Shown here piece after piece: positions 1-11,402 of a DNA stretch of 64,000 nt. The notes under the pieces are model-generated. The model worked only from the letters and a program-made list of their open reading frames with translations, was not told the DNA's origin and did no database searches. The stretch comes from Bolinopsis microptera (lineage: Eukaryota; Ctenophora; Tentaculata; Lobata; Bolinopsidae): assembly GCF_026151205.1 (NCBI RefSeq), contig NC_087084.1:6931394-6995393 (forward strand), given 5' to 3'. A program made the translations under genes and the position numbers. Numbering within the stretch: position 1 is the first letter of the stretch; every line of letters starts with the position of its first letter.

Positions 1-395
1 CCACCAACCACGGAACGTTGAAATCTAAATGCTGAAAATGACAAATGACACGATTGAGCTGCTGCGCGAAAGTTTGATTTCGTTCGGAGGAAGCTCACAG
101 CAGAAAGCTTAACAAAACGAAAAGTTGTATTTTCAAAACTCTGTCCCATTTTCAGATATGAAAATGTCTGAGCACACATTTGACAGAGTGGATGAAATTT
201 TTGCCCAGAAACCAATTAGTCAGTTAATTGATGATACAGTATGAAAACAAATTGGGTTGAGTCAAAATATCGAAAAAAAATTGGAAAATCATACTGTCCC
301 AAGGCCATACTCTGTCCCATTTTCAGTTTTTGAAGCTGAAATTTCCAGGCGGCCGAAATTTTACAGTTTTGACCGAATTTCACACCCGCAACCAA
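1..395 (+). repeat. Diverged monomer(s) of the 366-bp satellite
   Basis: This stretch carries the landmarks of the satellite that forms the large array at 12.4-17.5 kb: the GGAAGCTCACAGCAGAAAGC block, the TTTTGCCCAGAAACCAATTA block and the TTTTACAGTTTTGACCGAAT block, in the same order. It differs from the array consensus by many substitutions and small insertions, so it is an older or outlying monomer. It borders the duplicated pentraxin-like unit and is probably where unequal exchange took place. Confidence 0.85.
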
Positions 396-1101
396 TTAGT
401 CAATCAACTATAGATGAAAATTGACACGATTGAAGTAAGTTATATTGTATTCTATTGTAAATGATATGATAATTTAAAGAGAAAAACTCGACTAATTGTT
501 ACCGATTGATTGTTAAATAATCACTTACTCAAACGATACCAGTTCTTAAAGTTAACCAGTCACGCAGTACGCGTAGACACATGTGACATGGCTATGTGAA
601 CTTGAAAACAGCTGTTAAAATTTTAACTTTAATAGGATGTTTTGGATATGATCAGTTATTGAAAAAAATTGGTCGAATCGAATTTTAATCGTGGTTCCGA
701 GTTCACATGCAAATCACATCCTGTTGATGGTATTTTTACAATGTTTTATCGAATAGAAGGTTAAGTTAAGAAATGTTTTTTTCCGTGTTTCAATTGTTAA
801 TCCATCATATCACACACAGCACTCAGCAGAGATCAGTTAAGGTGTCACGTGACTTTTTGGTTTTGTAGATCTGCAATGAGAGACACGGGCGTTAAATCTC
901 AGTTTTAGTCTATTGATTTTAATTAAAAAATAACAAGTTATCAAATAGGTTCACTGTCCGTTAGATTAGCGGTTTCTCACAAATTGAAAGGAACTTAAAA
1001 TTAAATGGGTAAAATGTTAGACATTCTATAAAACTAAAAGGCAAGATTCACGGAATTGCAAATTAACCTAAGAAGTTATAGTTATACAGCGTACCTGTCA
1101 A
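396..1101. other. Non-coding 3' flank of pentraxin-like copy A
   Basis: AT-rich sequence downstream of the last exon of copy A. It contains no convincing coding frame. It is repeated at 3163-3868 in copy B, and a diverged version lies at about 7090-7710 next to copy C, so it belongs to the ancestral gene unit. I see no other feature in it. Confidence 0.6.
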
Positions 1102-2671
1102 TTATTCCACAGTTTTGCAGTGATGTTTTTTCAGGTGAGCTATTAGAGCATTATCAGTTGTATGCCCTGTAAACTCAGCTAGTAACTCCCAGCGTCCTCT
1201 CAAGTCCTCGATCATTTCTGATGTTACTTCCTTAAATTAATTATTTTAAATTTAAAACTGTGTTCATCTTGACTAGCTCCTAGTTTTCAACAAAGTTTTA
1301 TATAATGTAGATAAGATGTCTGAAAATTGAAACATATTTAGATTTAAAAACGTCGTGTTTATAACCCCTTGAATCTTGATAGGAACCTGACGCATTTACA
1401 ACTGTCAAAGTATATTTTCAAACCTCAGTCTACGTCTACAAGTTCTTACGTTCTCGAAAAAGTCAGGAAAACGGAGGATGGCCCAACGGTTATTGCAATC
1501 ACCAGATTCCTCAGTTTCGTTGTCTCCTCTTAGTATTTCGCTGCTACAGTGATGTTTTGTCAAATGTGCTATTAGGGTGTCGTCTATTTGATGGCCATCA
1601 AACTCGGCAAGAAGCTCCCATCTCTTTCTCAAGTCTTGAAGCATTTCCTTCTCGATTGTCTGAAATGATGTGACAATATTATTGTAACTACCTAGTAATC
1701 TAGTATGGACATGATAAGTTGATTTAAAATTTACTTTAGCAATCGTCATCACAAACATGATTGGTTGTCTTAATTTCATTCATACAAGATCAAATTGACC
1801 TAAGCAGGTTGTTTATCGAATTTACTTAATCATCGCTTTTCTTTAATTTATCTCCACCTTATTGTAAATGTCGGATAAGCGTAGGAAAGCCCAGCGATTG
1901 TTGCAACCCCCCTCAGACTCTTTTGTAGGTCCCACAGTGGTGGGTATCCCAGTGGTTGGCTCGTGTGTGTGGGCAGGACAAGTTACGTTCAACGTTATAA
2001 TATTCCCATGTTTTTCAGTGTCATCTGACAGCAGCGTCTCCCAAGAGAGGTGGATGTCGTTTTCTAGCGTGTCTTCGTAGTTGGAACATACTCCTGACTT
2101 ATACATTTTTGCTACCTCTTTGTCGGAGACTTTCCGTTTCAGGATGTTCAGCTTGGTTAATTCTCCACCGAACGAGCTATAAAAGGTAGCCTCCATCCTG
2201 TAGGTAGTATGATACTGTCCAATAACAAGGGATCCAGTAGAGACAGAGAACCTTCTACTGGTGCTGCGAGACCCTATCTGCACACCGTTATAGTAAAGCG
2301 TTACTGTACCACTGCTAACGGACCAGGCTAGGCATACATGAAACCACTGAGAAATAAGAGAATGTACTGGTGTCTGGCTGTGCGGAGTATTGCTTCCTTG
2401 TAGATAAGCCCAGTAGAGGTTATCAGAGAGAGTAAGCTCATCAACAACATCCTGAGTATAGTAGTGCATCCAGACTCCATAGCGTGAAGTAGGACTCAGC
2501 TGTTTGACCCAACTACAGACCGACACTGCCTCCTCTAGAGGTGACATGTCGGTTTATCATTATGTAGCTAAGGAGGTCATCTCCAAACTTCAGAGCAACG
2601 TGTGGCTTGTGAGAGAGGACAGATGCCAGGAAGGGAAGCAAGAGGAGCGAGATTCTGTATGCGAACATCAT
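1102..2671 (-). pseudogene. Pentraxin-like secreted protein with C-terminal twin module, copy A (frameshifted)
   Basis: Three exons on the minus strand: 2671-1858, 1659-1450 and 1230-1102, with GT-AG borders and phase-0 introns. Exon 1 encodes a signal peptide, a pentraxin/LamG-type jelly roll and a Thr/Pro-rich linker. The pentraxin call rests on a CSWVK strand, a later HVCLAW strand close to the family signature H-x-C-x-[ST]-W (Ala replaces Ser/Thr), a YYNGVQIGS turn and a GGELTKLNIL strand. After the linker come two ~60-residue modules, each starting CNNRWA.LR and ending KHHC, each split by an intron at the same point. Compared with copy C, two nucleotides are missing just before the internal MSPLEE, shifting the frame between the signal peptide and the lectin domain. 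A product starting at MSPLEE would lack secretion. The pentraxin call is fairly sure; the C-terminal module is unknown to me. Confidence 0.75.
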
Positions 2672-2958
2672 AGTGGTCTGGTTGCTGACTGCAATGCGTA
2701 GAACAGTGCAGCGAAATTTGGTTCGGCCGACTTTGTCCAGACATTAATTTAATCCTATCCTGTTAACAACCTGGAGTGATATAATTATCACTCTAACAGG
2801 TGCTGTCTGAACCGTCATTAAACTTGATTTAACCTCAAAAATCCTCTAAGAGACGAAAGTTTGCCCCTCTCTCTTCTGAGGTGATGCAATTAGCACTTCC
2901 CCAGACCAGAACTTGATGTTCCACTTCCACTGCATAATTATAACTCACGGCTTACAGA
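2672..2958. other. 5' flank of pentraxin-like copy A
   Basis: Sequence upstream of the ATG of copy A, ending in a satellite monomer. It contains a block around 2870-2940 (GATGCAATTAGCACTTCCCC and what follows) that is also found, diverged, at about 10650-10730. It may hold the promoter, but I see no clear TATA element. Confidence 0.4.
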
Positions 2959-3868
2959 TTGGATGAAATTTTTGCCCAGAAACCAATTAGTCAAATAATT
3001 GATGATGGTATGAAACCAAATTGGGGTACTGCAAGTCAAAATCTCGAAATAAATTGGAAAATCATACTGTCCAATACTCTGTCCCATTTTCAGTTTTTGA
3101 AGCTGAAATTTCCAGGCGGCCGAAATTTTACAGTTTTGACCGAATTTCTGACCCGCAACCAATTAGTCAATCAACTATAGATGAAAATTGACACGATTGA
3201 AGTAAGTTATATTGTATTCTATTGTAAATGATATGATAATTTAAAGAGAAAAACTCGACTAATTGTTACCGATTGATTGTTAAATAATCACTTACTCAAA
3301 CGATACCAGTTCTTAAAGTTAACCAGTCACGCAGTACGCGTAGACACATGTGACATGGCTATGTGAACTTGAAAACAGCTGTTAAAATTTTAACTTTAAT
3401 AGGATGTTTTGGATATGATCAGTTATTGAAAAAAATTGGTCGAATCGAATTTTAATCGTGGTTCCGAGTTCACATGCAAATCACATCCTGTTGATGGTAT
3501 TTTTACAATGTTTTATCGAATAGAAGGTTAAGTTAAGAAATGTTTTTTTCCGTGTTTCAATTGTTAATCCATCATATCACACACAGCACTCAGCAGAGAT
3601 CAGTTAAGGTGTCACGTGACTTTTTGGTTTTGTAGATCTGCAATGAGAGACACGGGCGTTAAATCTCAGTTTTAGTCTATTGATTTTAATTAAAAAATAA
3701 CAAGTTATCAAATAGGTTCACTGTCCGTTAGATTAGCGGTTTCTCACAAATTGAAAGGAACTTAAAATTAAATGGGTAAAATGTTAGACATTCTATAAAA
3801 CTAAAAGGCAAGATTCACGGAATTGCAAATTAACCTAAGAAGTTATAGTTATACAGCGTACCTGTCAA

Positions 3869-5438
3869 TTATTCCACAGTTTTGCAGTGATGTTTTTTCA
3901 GGTGAGCTATTAGAGCATTATCAGTTGTATGCCCTGTAAACTCAGCTAGTAACTCCCAGCGTCCTCTCAAGTCCTCGATCATTTCTGATGTTACTTCCTT
4001 AAATTAATTATTTTAAATTTAAAACTGTGTTCATCTTGACTAGCTCCTAGTTTTCAACAAAGTTTTATATAATGTAGATAAGATGTCTGAAAATTGAAAC
4101 ATATTTAGATTTAAAAACGTCGTGTTTATAACCCCTTGAATCTTGATAGGAACCTGACGCATTTACAACTGTCAAAGTATATTTTCAAACCTCAGTCTAC
4201 GTCTACAAGTTCTTACGTTCTCGAAAAAGTCAGGAAAACGGAGGATGGCCCAACGGTTATTGCAATCACCAGATTCCTCAGTTTCGTTGTCTCCTCTTAG
4301 TATTTCGCTGCTACAGTGATGTTTTGTCAAATGTGCTATTAGGGTGTCGTCTATTTGATGGCCATCAAACTCGGCAAGAAGCTCCCATCTCTTTCTCAAG
4401 TCTTGAAGCATTTCCTTCTCGATTGTCTGAAATGATGTGACAATATTATTGTAACTACCTAGTAATCTAGTATGGACATGATAAGTTGATTTAAAATTTA
4501 CTTTAGCAATCGTCATCACAAACATGATTGGTTGTCTTAATTTCATTCATACAAGATCAAATTGACCTAAGCAGGTTGTTTATCGAATTTACTTAATCAT
4601 CGCTTTTCTTTAATTTATCTCCACCTTATTGTAAATGTCGGATAAGCGTAGGAAAGCCCAGCGATTGTTGCAACCCCCCTCAGACTCTTTTGTAGGTCCC
4701 ACAGTGGTGGGTATCCCAGTGGTTGGCTCGTGTGTGTGGGCAGGACAAGTTACGTTCAACGTTATAATATTCCCATGTTTTTCAGTGTCATCTGACAGCA
4801 GCGTCTCCCAAGAGAGGTGGATGTCGTTTTCTAGCGTGTCTTCGTAGTTGGAACATACTCCTGACTTATACATTTTTGCTACCTCTTTGTCGGAGACTTT
4901 CCGTTTCAGGATGTTCAGCTTGGTTAATTCTCCACCGAACGAGCTATAAAAGGTAGCCTCCATCCTGTAGGTAGTATGATACTGTCCAATAACAAGGGAT
5001 CCAGTAGAGACAGAGAACCTTCTACTGGTGCTGCGAGACCCTATCTGCACACCGTTATAGTAAAGCGTTACTGTACCACTGCTAACGGACCAGGCTAGGC
5101 ATACATGAAACCACTGAGAAATAAGAGAATGTACTGGTGTCTGGCTGTGCGGAGTATTGCTTCCTTGTAGATAAGCCCAGTAGAGGTTATCAGAGAGAGT
5201 AAGCTCATCAACAACATCCTGAGTATAGTAGTGCATCCAGACTCCATAGCGTGAAGTAGGACTCAGCTGTTTGACCCAACTACAGACCGACACTGCCTCC
5301 TCTAGAGGTGACATGTCGGTTTATCATTATGTAGCTAAGGAGGTCATCTCCAAACTTCAGAGCAACGTGTGGCTTGTGAGAGAGGACAGATGCCAGGAAG
5401 GGAAGCAAGAGGAGCGAGATTCTGTATGCGAACATCAT
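3869..5438 (-). pseudogene. Pentraxin-like secreted protein, copy B (frameshifted, same lesion as A)
   Basis: Exons at 5438-4625, 4426-4217 and 3997-3869 repeat copy A exactly at an offset of 2,767 bp, including the missing two nucleotides upstream of MSPLEE. The shared lesion shows that the break preceded the duplication. Domain content is as in copy A: signal peptide, pentraxin-like domain, Thr/Pro linker and two CNNRW...KHHC modules. It would be functional only through an internal start and then without a signal peptide. Confidence 0.75.
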
Positions 5439-5722
5439 AGTGGTCTGGTTGCTGACTGCAATGCGTAGAACAGTGCAGCGAAATTTGGTTCGGCCGACTT
5501 TGTCCAGACATTAATTTAATCCTATCCTGTTAACAACCTGGAGTGATATAATTATCACTCTAACAGGTGCTGTCTGAACCGTCATTAAACTTGATTTAAC
5601 CTCAAAAATCCTCTAAGAGACGAAAGTTTGCCCCTCTCTCTTCTGAGGTGATGCAATTAGCACTTCCCCAGACCAGAACTTGATGTTCCACTTCCACTGC
5701 ATAATTATAACTCACGGCTTAC

Positions 5723-6540
5723 AGATTGGATGAAATTTTTGCCCAGAAACCAATTAGTCAAATAATTGATGATGGTATGAAACCAAATTGGGGTACTGCA
5801 AGTCAAAATCTCGAAATAAATTGGAAAATCATACTGTCCAATACTCTGTCCCATTTTCAGTTTTTGATGCTGAAATTTCCAGGGCCGAAATTTTACAGTT
5901 TTGACCGAATTTCTGACCTGCAACCAATTAGGCAGTCAACTATAGATGACAAATGACACGATTGAGGTGCTGGAAGTTTGATTTCGGTCGAAGGAAGCTC
6001 ACAGCAGAAAGCTAAACAAAACGAAAAGTTGTATTTTCAAAACTCTGTCCCATTTTCAGATATGAAAATATCTGAACACACATTTGACAGATCGGATGAA
6101 ATTTTTGCCCAGAAACCAACTATTCAGTTAATTGGCAATGGTTTGCAACCAAATTGGGGTACTGGAAGTCAAAATCTCGAAATAATTGGAAAATCATACT
6201 GTCCCATACTTTGTCCCATTTTCAGTTTTTCAAGATGAAATTTCCAGGGCCGAAATTTTACAGTTTTGACCGAATTTCTGACCTGCAACCAATTAGTCAG
6301 TCAATTATAGATGACAAATGACACGATTGAGGTGCTGGAAGTTTGATCTCGGTCGAAGGAAGCTCACTGCAGAAAGCTTAACAAAACAAAAAGTTGTATT
6401 TTCAAAACTCTGTCCCATTTTTAGATATAAAAATATCTGAACACACATTTGACAGATTGGATGAAATTTTTGCCCTGAAACCAATCAGTCAGTTAATTGA
6501 TGATGGTATGAAACCAAATTGGGGTACTGGAAGTCAATAA
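5723..6540 (+). repeat. Satellite monomers, 366-bp family (about 2.3 units)
   Basis: Three successive partial or full monomers with the same block order as the 12.4-17.5 kb array. The first equals the 3' end of duplicated unit B except for GATGCTG in place of GAAGCTG and loss of a CGG. They separate copy B from the spacer before copy C. Confidence 0.85.
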
Positions 6541-7090
6541 CTGACAATAGCCTGAATAGTTCATGATTTTCCTTTCATCAAAGCTTAGTTATAAATATAA
6601 TTCGCGTAAAATGTTTTGGCAAGCTTTCATTTAATGAGATCACCAAGAATGATATCGTTATAATTTACTCAAGTCTGACTGATCACTTTTAGTAAGCGTA
6701 GACCCTCAGTAGGGTTTTTGACCCCTAATTAAATCGGAGGAAGAAGTGTTGCCAGTTTCTGAGACCATCACCAGAAAATTGTACGCGAATTATATTTACA
6801 GGCTATTATTTTGATACTGGGCCAAACTTTTTGAAAAAGCACATATCATTTCATGGGTACAACTAAGTTTACAAAAAAACAAAATATCGGAGAAAACCAT
6901 TTAATTGAATTATTAATTATTGACATTCGTACAAAATCCTTTAAACCGTGTAGTAAAACTTAACGAAAGCGTGCTTCCCGTCATATTTAGCTTCATGTAA
7001 TTGTAACATGACGTGTGAAGTGGCGGTGGATGCCCAGTCGCGCGCTACTGCAAGCGAAAGGCTAGGGCTCTGGTTACTCATACTGTTAGA
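6541..7090. other. Spacer, possible small inverted-repeat element at its start
   Basis: AT-rich spacer. Near 6546-6606 and 6780-6808 there is an inverted similarity (AATAGCCTG ... ATATAATTCGCG against CGCGAATTATAT ... CAGGCTATT), suggesting a short non-autonomous element of about 260 bp. No target duplication was evident. The rest shows nothing I can assign. Confidence 0.3.
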
Positions 7091-7710
7091 GCAACCCATT
7101 GTCTATTGACATTGTATTGTAAATACCCGATAATATGATAATTTAAAGAGAACAACTCGACTAATTCAAATTGTTACCGATTGATTGTTGAATAAACACT
7201 TACTCAAACGATACCAGCACTTCAAAACAGCTGTTAAAATTGTAACTTTAATAGTATGTTTTGGATATGATTCAGTTATTGAAACCACAAATTGATCTAA
7301 TCGAATTTTAATCGTGGTTTCGAGTTCACATGCAAATCACAAACTGTTGATGGTATTTTTACAATGTTTTATCTAAGGTTAAGTCAAGTAATGTTTTTTT
7401 CCGTGTTTCAATTGTTGATCCATGATATCACACACAGCAGAGATCGGTTAAGGTGTCACGTGACACCTTGTAGATCTGAAAGGAGAGACACGGGCGTTAA
7501 ATCTCATTTTTAGTCTATTGATTTTAATTAAATTGAAAAGTAACAAGTTATCAAATAGGTTTACTGTCCGTTAGATTAGCGGTTTCTCACAAATTGAAAG
7601 AAACTAAAATGGGTAAATTGTTAGACATTCTATAAAACTAAAAGGCAAGATTCACGTCATTTTAAATTTACCTAAGAAGTTATACAGCGTTCTTATTATA
7701 TACCTGTCAA

Positions 7711-9408
7711 TTATTCCACAGTTTTGCAGTGATGTTTTTTCAGGTGAGCTATTAGAGCATTATCAATTGTATGCCCTGTAAACTCAGCTAGTAACTCCCA
7801 GCGTCCTCTCAAGTCCTCGATCATTTCTGATGTTACTACCTTGAATTGATTATTTTAAATTTACAGCTATGTTCATCTTGACTAGCTCCTAGTTTTCAAA
7901 AAAAGTCTTATATAATGTAGATAAGAAATCTGAAAATCGAAACATATTTAGATTTAAAAACGTCGTGTATTTAACCCCTTGATAGGAGCCTGACACATTT
8001 ACAACTGTCAAAGTATATTTTAAAAGCTCAGTCTACGTCTACAAGTTCTTACGTTCTCGAAAAAGTCAGGAAAACGGAGGATGGCCCAACGGTTATTGCA
8101 ATCACCAGATTCCTCAGTTTCGTTGTCTCCTCCTGGTATCTCGCTGCTACAGTGATGTTTTGTCAAATGTGCTATTAGGGTGTCGTCTATTTGATGGCCA
8201 TCAAACTCGGCAAGAAGCTCCCATCTATCTCTCAAGTCTTGAAGCATTTCCTTCTCGATTGTCTGAAATGATGTGACAATATTATTATTATTGTACTACC
8301 TAGTAATCTAGTATGGACATGATAAGTTGATTTAAAATTTACTTTAGCAATCGTCATCACAAACATGATTGGTTGTCTTAATTTCATTCATACAAGATCA
8401 AATTGACCTAAGCAGGTTGTTTATCGAATTTACTTAATTATCGCTTTTCTTTAATTTATCTCCACCTTATTGTAAATGTCGGACAAGCGTAGGAAAGCCC
8501 AGCGATTGTTGCAACCCCCCTCAGGTTCTTCTGTAGGTGCCACAGTGGTGGGTATCCCAGTGGTTGGCTCGTGTGTGTGGGCAGGACAAGTTACGTTCAA
8601 CTTAACAATATTCCCATGTTTTTCAGTGTCATCTGACAGCAGCGTCTCCCAAGAGAGGTGTATGTCGTTTTCTAGCGTGTCTTCGTAGTTGGAACATACT
8701 CCTGACTTATACATTTTTGCTACCTCTTGGTTGGAGACTTTCCGTTTCAGGATGTTCAGCTTGGTTAATTCTCCACCGAACGAGTTATCAGTAAAGGTAG
8801 CCTCCATCCTGTAGGTTCGATGATTTTGTCCAATAAGAAGGGAGCCAGTAGAGACAGACAACTTTCTACTGGTGCTGCGAGACCCTATCTGCTTACCGTT
8901 GTGGTAAAGCGTTACTGTACCACTGCTAACGGACCAGGCTAGGCATACATGAAACCACTGAGAAATAAGAGAATGTACTGGTGTCACTGTCTGGCTGTGC
9001 GGAGTATTGCTTCCTTGTAGATAAGCTTGTATCACGTTGCGACCCCCACGGTCGTTTCACTATGGTGTCGTCATACGCTGACGATACAGGGGGAGCCGCG
9101 CACTTCGTGCGCGGCGGGTCATACAACGTATGACAAAGATAAGCCCAGTAGAGGTTATCAGAGAGAGTAAGCTCATCAACAACATCCTGAGTCCTGTAGT
9201 GCATCCAGGCTCCAGCGTGTGAAGTAGGACTCAGCTGTTTGACCCAACTACAGACCGACACTGCCTCCTCCAGAGGTGACATGTCGGGGTTTATCATTAT
9301 GTAGCTGCGGAAGTCATCTCCAAACTTCAGAGCAACGTGTGGCTTATGTGAGAGGACAGATGCCAGGAAGGGAAGCAAGAGGAGCAAGATTCTGTATGCG
9401 AACATCAT
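7711..9408 (-). pseudogene. Pentraxin-like secreted protein, copy C (interrupted by a miniature transposon)
   Basis: Exons at 9408-8466, 8262-8053 and 7839-7711 on the minus strand match the structure of copies A and B with about 5-10% divergence. This copy keeps the correct frame from the signal peptide (two adjacent Met codons, then a Leu-rich core) through MINPDMSPLEE into the lectin domain. It is broken instead by a 110-bp insertion plus an 8-bp target duplication inside exon 1, which shifts frame and brings stops. Outside the insertion the domain order is the same: pentraxin-like domain, Thr/Pro linker and two CNNRW...KHHC modules. Since A and B are broken elsewhere, no intact copy exists in this window. 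Confidence 0.8.
9027..9136. mobile_element. 110-bp miniature inverted-repeat element with 8-bp target duplication
   Basis: Inserted in exon 1 of pentraxin-like copy C. The target AGATAAGC is duplicated at 9019-9026 and 9137-9144 and is present once at the empty site in copies A and B. Ends are imperfect inverted repeats (TTGTATCACGTTG against TTGTCATACGTTG), and the interior has a strong GC hairpin, GCCGCGCAC-TTC-GTGCGCGGC. An 8-bp duplication fits hAT-like elements, but the termini do not show the usual CA start, so the superfamily is open. Confidence 0.8.
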
Positions 9409-9591
9409 GGTGGTCTAGTTGCTGACTGCAATGTGTAGAACAGTGCGGCGAAATTTGGTTGGGCTGAGAGGAAGCTTAAGAGCACATAATCTAGAAAACT
9501 GTTGCGATTGTGCGGCTCTGTGGAATTTAGGCCTACATGGTAACGTGGTAATGAATAAGGTCCATATCACGATGTGCTGACTAGCTTTCAT

Positions 9592-9785
9592 GGGAATTTT
9601 ATTCTTTAGTTATACTTTCTACCCGATAACATAGGAATTTTACAAATTTTACAATGTTATCAGTTATAAATATAAAAGGTGTCAATATCATTCGCCATCG
9701 TGGGAAAAAGTTCGGGTTTTTACGATTGGAGGGAAGCCAAACTGTCATTTCGTAAGAGTGACAATAAACCTGTAAGCAGTCATCA
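9592..9785 (+). repeat. Dispersed ~190-bp repeat, copy 1
   Basis: This block (starting ATGGGAATTTTATTCTTTAG, including TTCGCCATCGTGGGAAAAAG) recurs in the same orientation at about 11809-12000 with roughly 85-90% identity. The two copies bracket a 2-kb stretch of palindromes and the retrozyme-like unit. They may be ends of a composite element or independent copies. Confidence 0.7.
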
Positions 9786-10730
9786 CTTGCTTCAGATTCA
9801 TAAATTATTTGTAGCAATTTAGGTTACGAACAACGAAAACGAGAGTAATAACGATGGTTACAAAATATTAAACTAGATCTAAAATATTAAACAGATCTAA
9901 TGCTCTTATCCTAACACAACATATCACGGTCAATCCTCGTTGACCGTCCCTCGCTTAATCCCTAACCTAATCTAGTTGATCCAAATCAACCCTCGTTGAT
10001 TCTCCCTGTAATGACAGACCCCATCCGTGCTCTCCAGGACCTAACCATAACTGGTCCGGGTCCCTTACCGTCCGGCATCAATGACCCTCTATCGGGCAAA
10101 CTAAATCTTATATCCAGACATACTATAAAGTCGGCCGTCAATACTTGTCTTTATTCACGCTGAAACTCCTATCTTAAATACACCATGACCCATGACACTA
10201 TGTCCACTGTCGATCCCTCTCCAGGCCAACCATAACTCAACCAGAGTTACAGGTTGCGACTCCATAATCGTCCGCCATCAACCATCCTTCGGTAGAACAA
10301 ACAAGAACTCCTTCGATAGGACCACCCAACAACTCTCTCTCCCAGGTCAAGCTCCCACATCTAAATAGTCTCCCATGAGTGGTTCCATCTACCTGTGAAA
10401 CCTCATCAAAGCTCTACCAACTCAGCTGTTACCTTCGCACTATATTGACTAGCCACTCATAGTCATACCCCTTTGATCTCTATGACGCTGTTACCCTTAA
10501 CTCTCAAGTGATATATTTATCATCTCCCAGGTGCAGTCTGAATCGCTCAACTATGGCAACACCATTGTGTTTCACAGCCCTTAACTCTGATCTAACCTTA
10601 TCAAAGCTCTAACAACTCAGAGGCTACCGTTCGTGCCCCTCCCCTCTGATGTGGTGCATTTAGCACTCTCCCAGGTGCAGATCCAGAATTCGATGTTCCT
10701 CTTCCACTTCATAGTTATAATATAATAATG
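9786..10730. other. C-rich degenerate repeat block
   Basis: Unusually C-rich on this strand for the region and without a coding frame. Similar modules recur internally, for example CTCCAGGACCTAACCATAAC near 10035 and CTCCAGGCCAACCATAACTC near 10218, each followed by a TCCG[GC]CATCAA block. The end (10640-10730) resembles 2870-2940 upstream of pentraxin-like copy A. It looks like an old, decayed tandem or dispersed repeat. Confidence 0.5.
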
Positions 10731-10805
10731 CCTTCGGCTCTTCGGGCTCCGCTTGATAATTCCCGACAGCTTGCTGGAGGGAATTTGCGGCCCGAAGAAC
10801 CGGAG

Positions 10806-11280
10806 GTATTATGTATTATAATATTTTCCGGTTCCGAATTGGAAGGGGTGTAATCCGATACGTGCGCATTATACAATATAGTGTCTAATATATAGAACGC
10901 CAGTGTTATTTGTTTTACAACTTGCCGCCAGCCAGTCTGAGGTCTATGCTGATAATACCTTGGCTTCCCTTGCGGGATATATCGGCAAATTATCAGCTCT
11001 CAGTGTCCGAGACTTTTAGTGGATATAATTCCCGGAAGGTATTATAATACCTTCCGGGAATTATATCCACTAAAACTCGGGGACACCGAGAGCTGATAAT
11101 TTGCACATTTTTCCCGCAAGGGAAGCGAAGGTATTATCAGCATAGACTCAGACTGGCTGGCGGCAAGTTTCAAAACAAATAACACTGGCGTTCTATATAT
11201 TAGACACTATATTGTATCATGCGCACGTATCACATTACACCCCTCCCAATCGGAACCGGAACGTATTATAATACTATAAT
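10806..11280. repeat. Large palindrome (arms about 235 bp)
   Basis: Sequence reads into its own reverse complement around a centre at 11044/11045, where CCCGGAAGGTATTAT meets ATAATACCTTCCGGG. Arms match with scattered differences out to about 10806 and 11280. Flanking pieces at 10731-10805 and 11281-11360 share the same ATAATACCTTC-type end and a GACAGCTTGCT[GA]GAGGGAA core, so several copies of one inverted-repeat element seem nested or joined head to head. Confidence 0.85.
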
Positions 11281-11364
11281 ACCTTCGCTACTGAGTGCTA
11301 AGCGCGATAATTCCAGACAGCTTGCTAGAGGGAACGCGCGGGCACGAAGAAGCAGAGGTAATAT

Positions 11365-11402
11365 ATGATGAGTCCTAATAGGACGAAACACTGTGTCTAT
11401 GG
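11365..11402 (+). ncRNA. Degenerate hammerhead ribozyme (5' truncated)
   Basis: Core elements ATGATGAG, stem II GTCC-TAATA-GGAC, GAAAC and cleavage triplet GTC at 11395-11397 are present. The first core base is A instead of C, and the 5' strand of stem I is missing: the CCATA found in the intact copy 279 bp downstream is replaced by AT-rich sequence. It is probably inactive and marks the left, truncated end of the retrozyme-like unit. Confidence 0.75.

Larger units (their letters stand above)
383..5872 (+). repeat. 2,767-bp tandem duplication carrying a pentraxin-like gene
   Basis: Sequence from about 383 to 3105 recurs at a constant offset of 2,767 bp (about 3150 to 5872). I saw no differences in the stretches I compared, which include all exons. 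The duplicated unit consists of one satellite monomer plus the pentraxin-like gene and its flanks. Both junctions lie inside satellite monomers, which fits unequal crossing-over between monomers. Near-perfect identity means a very recent duplication, or two haplotypes or reads left unmerged by the assembler. Confidence 0.9.
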
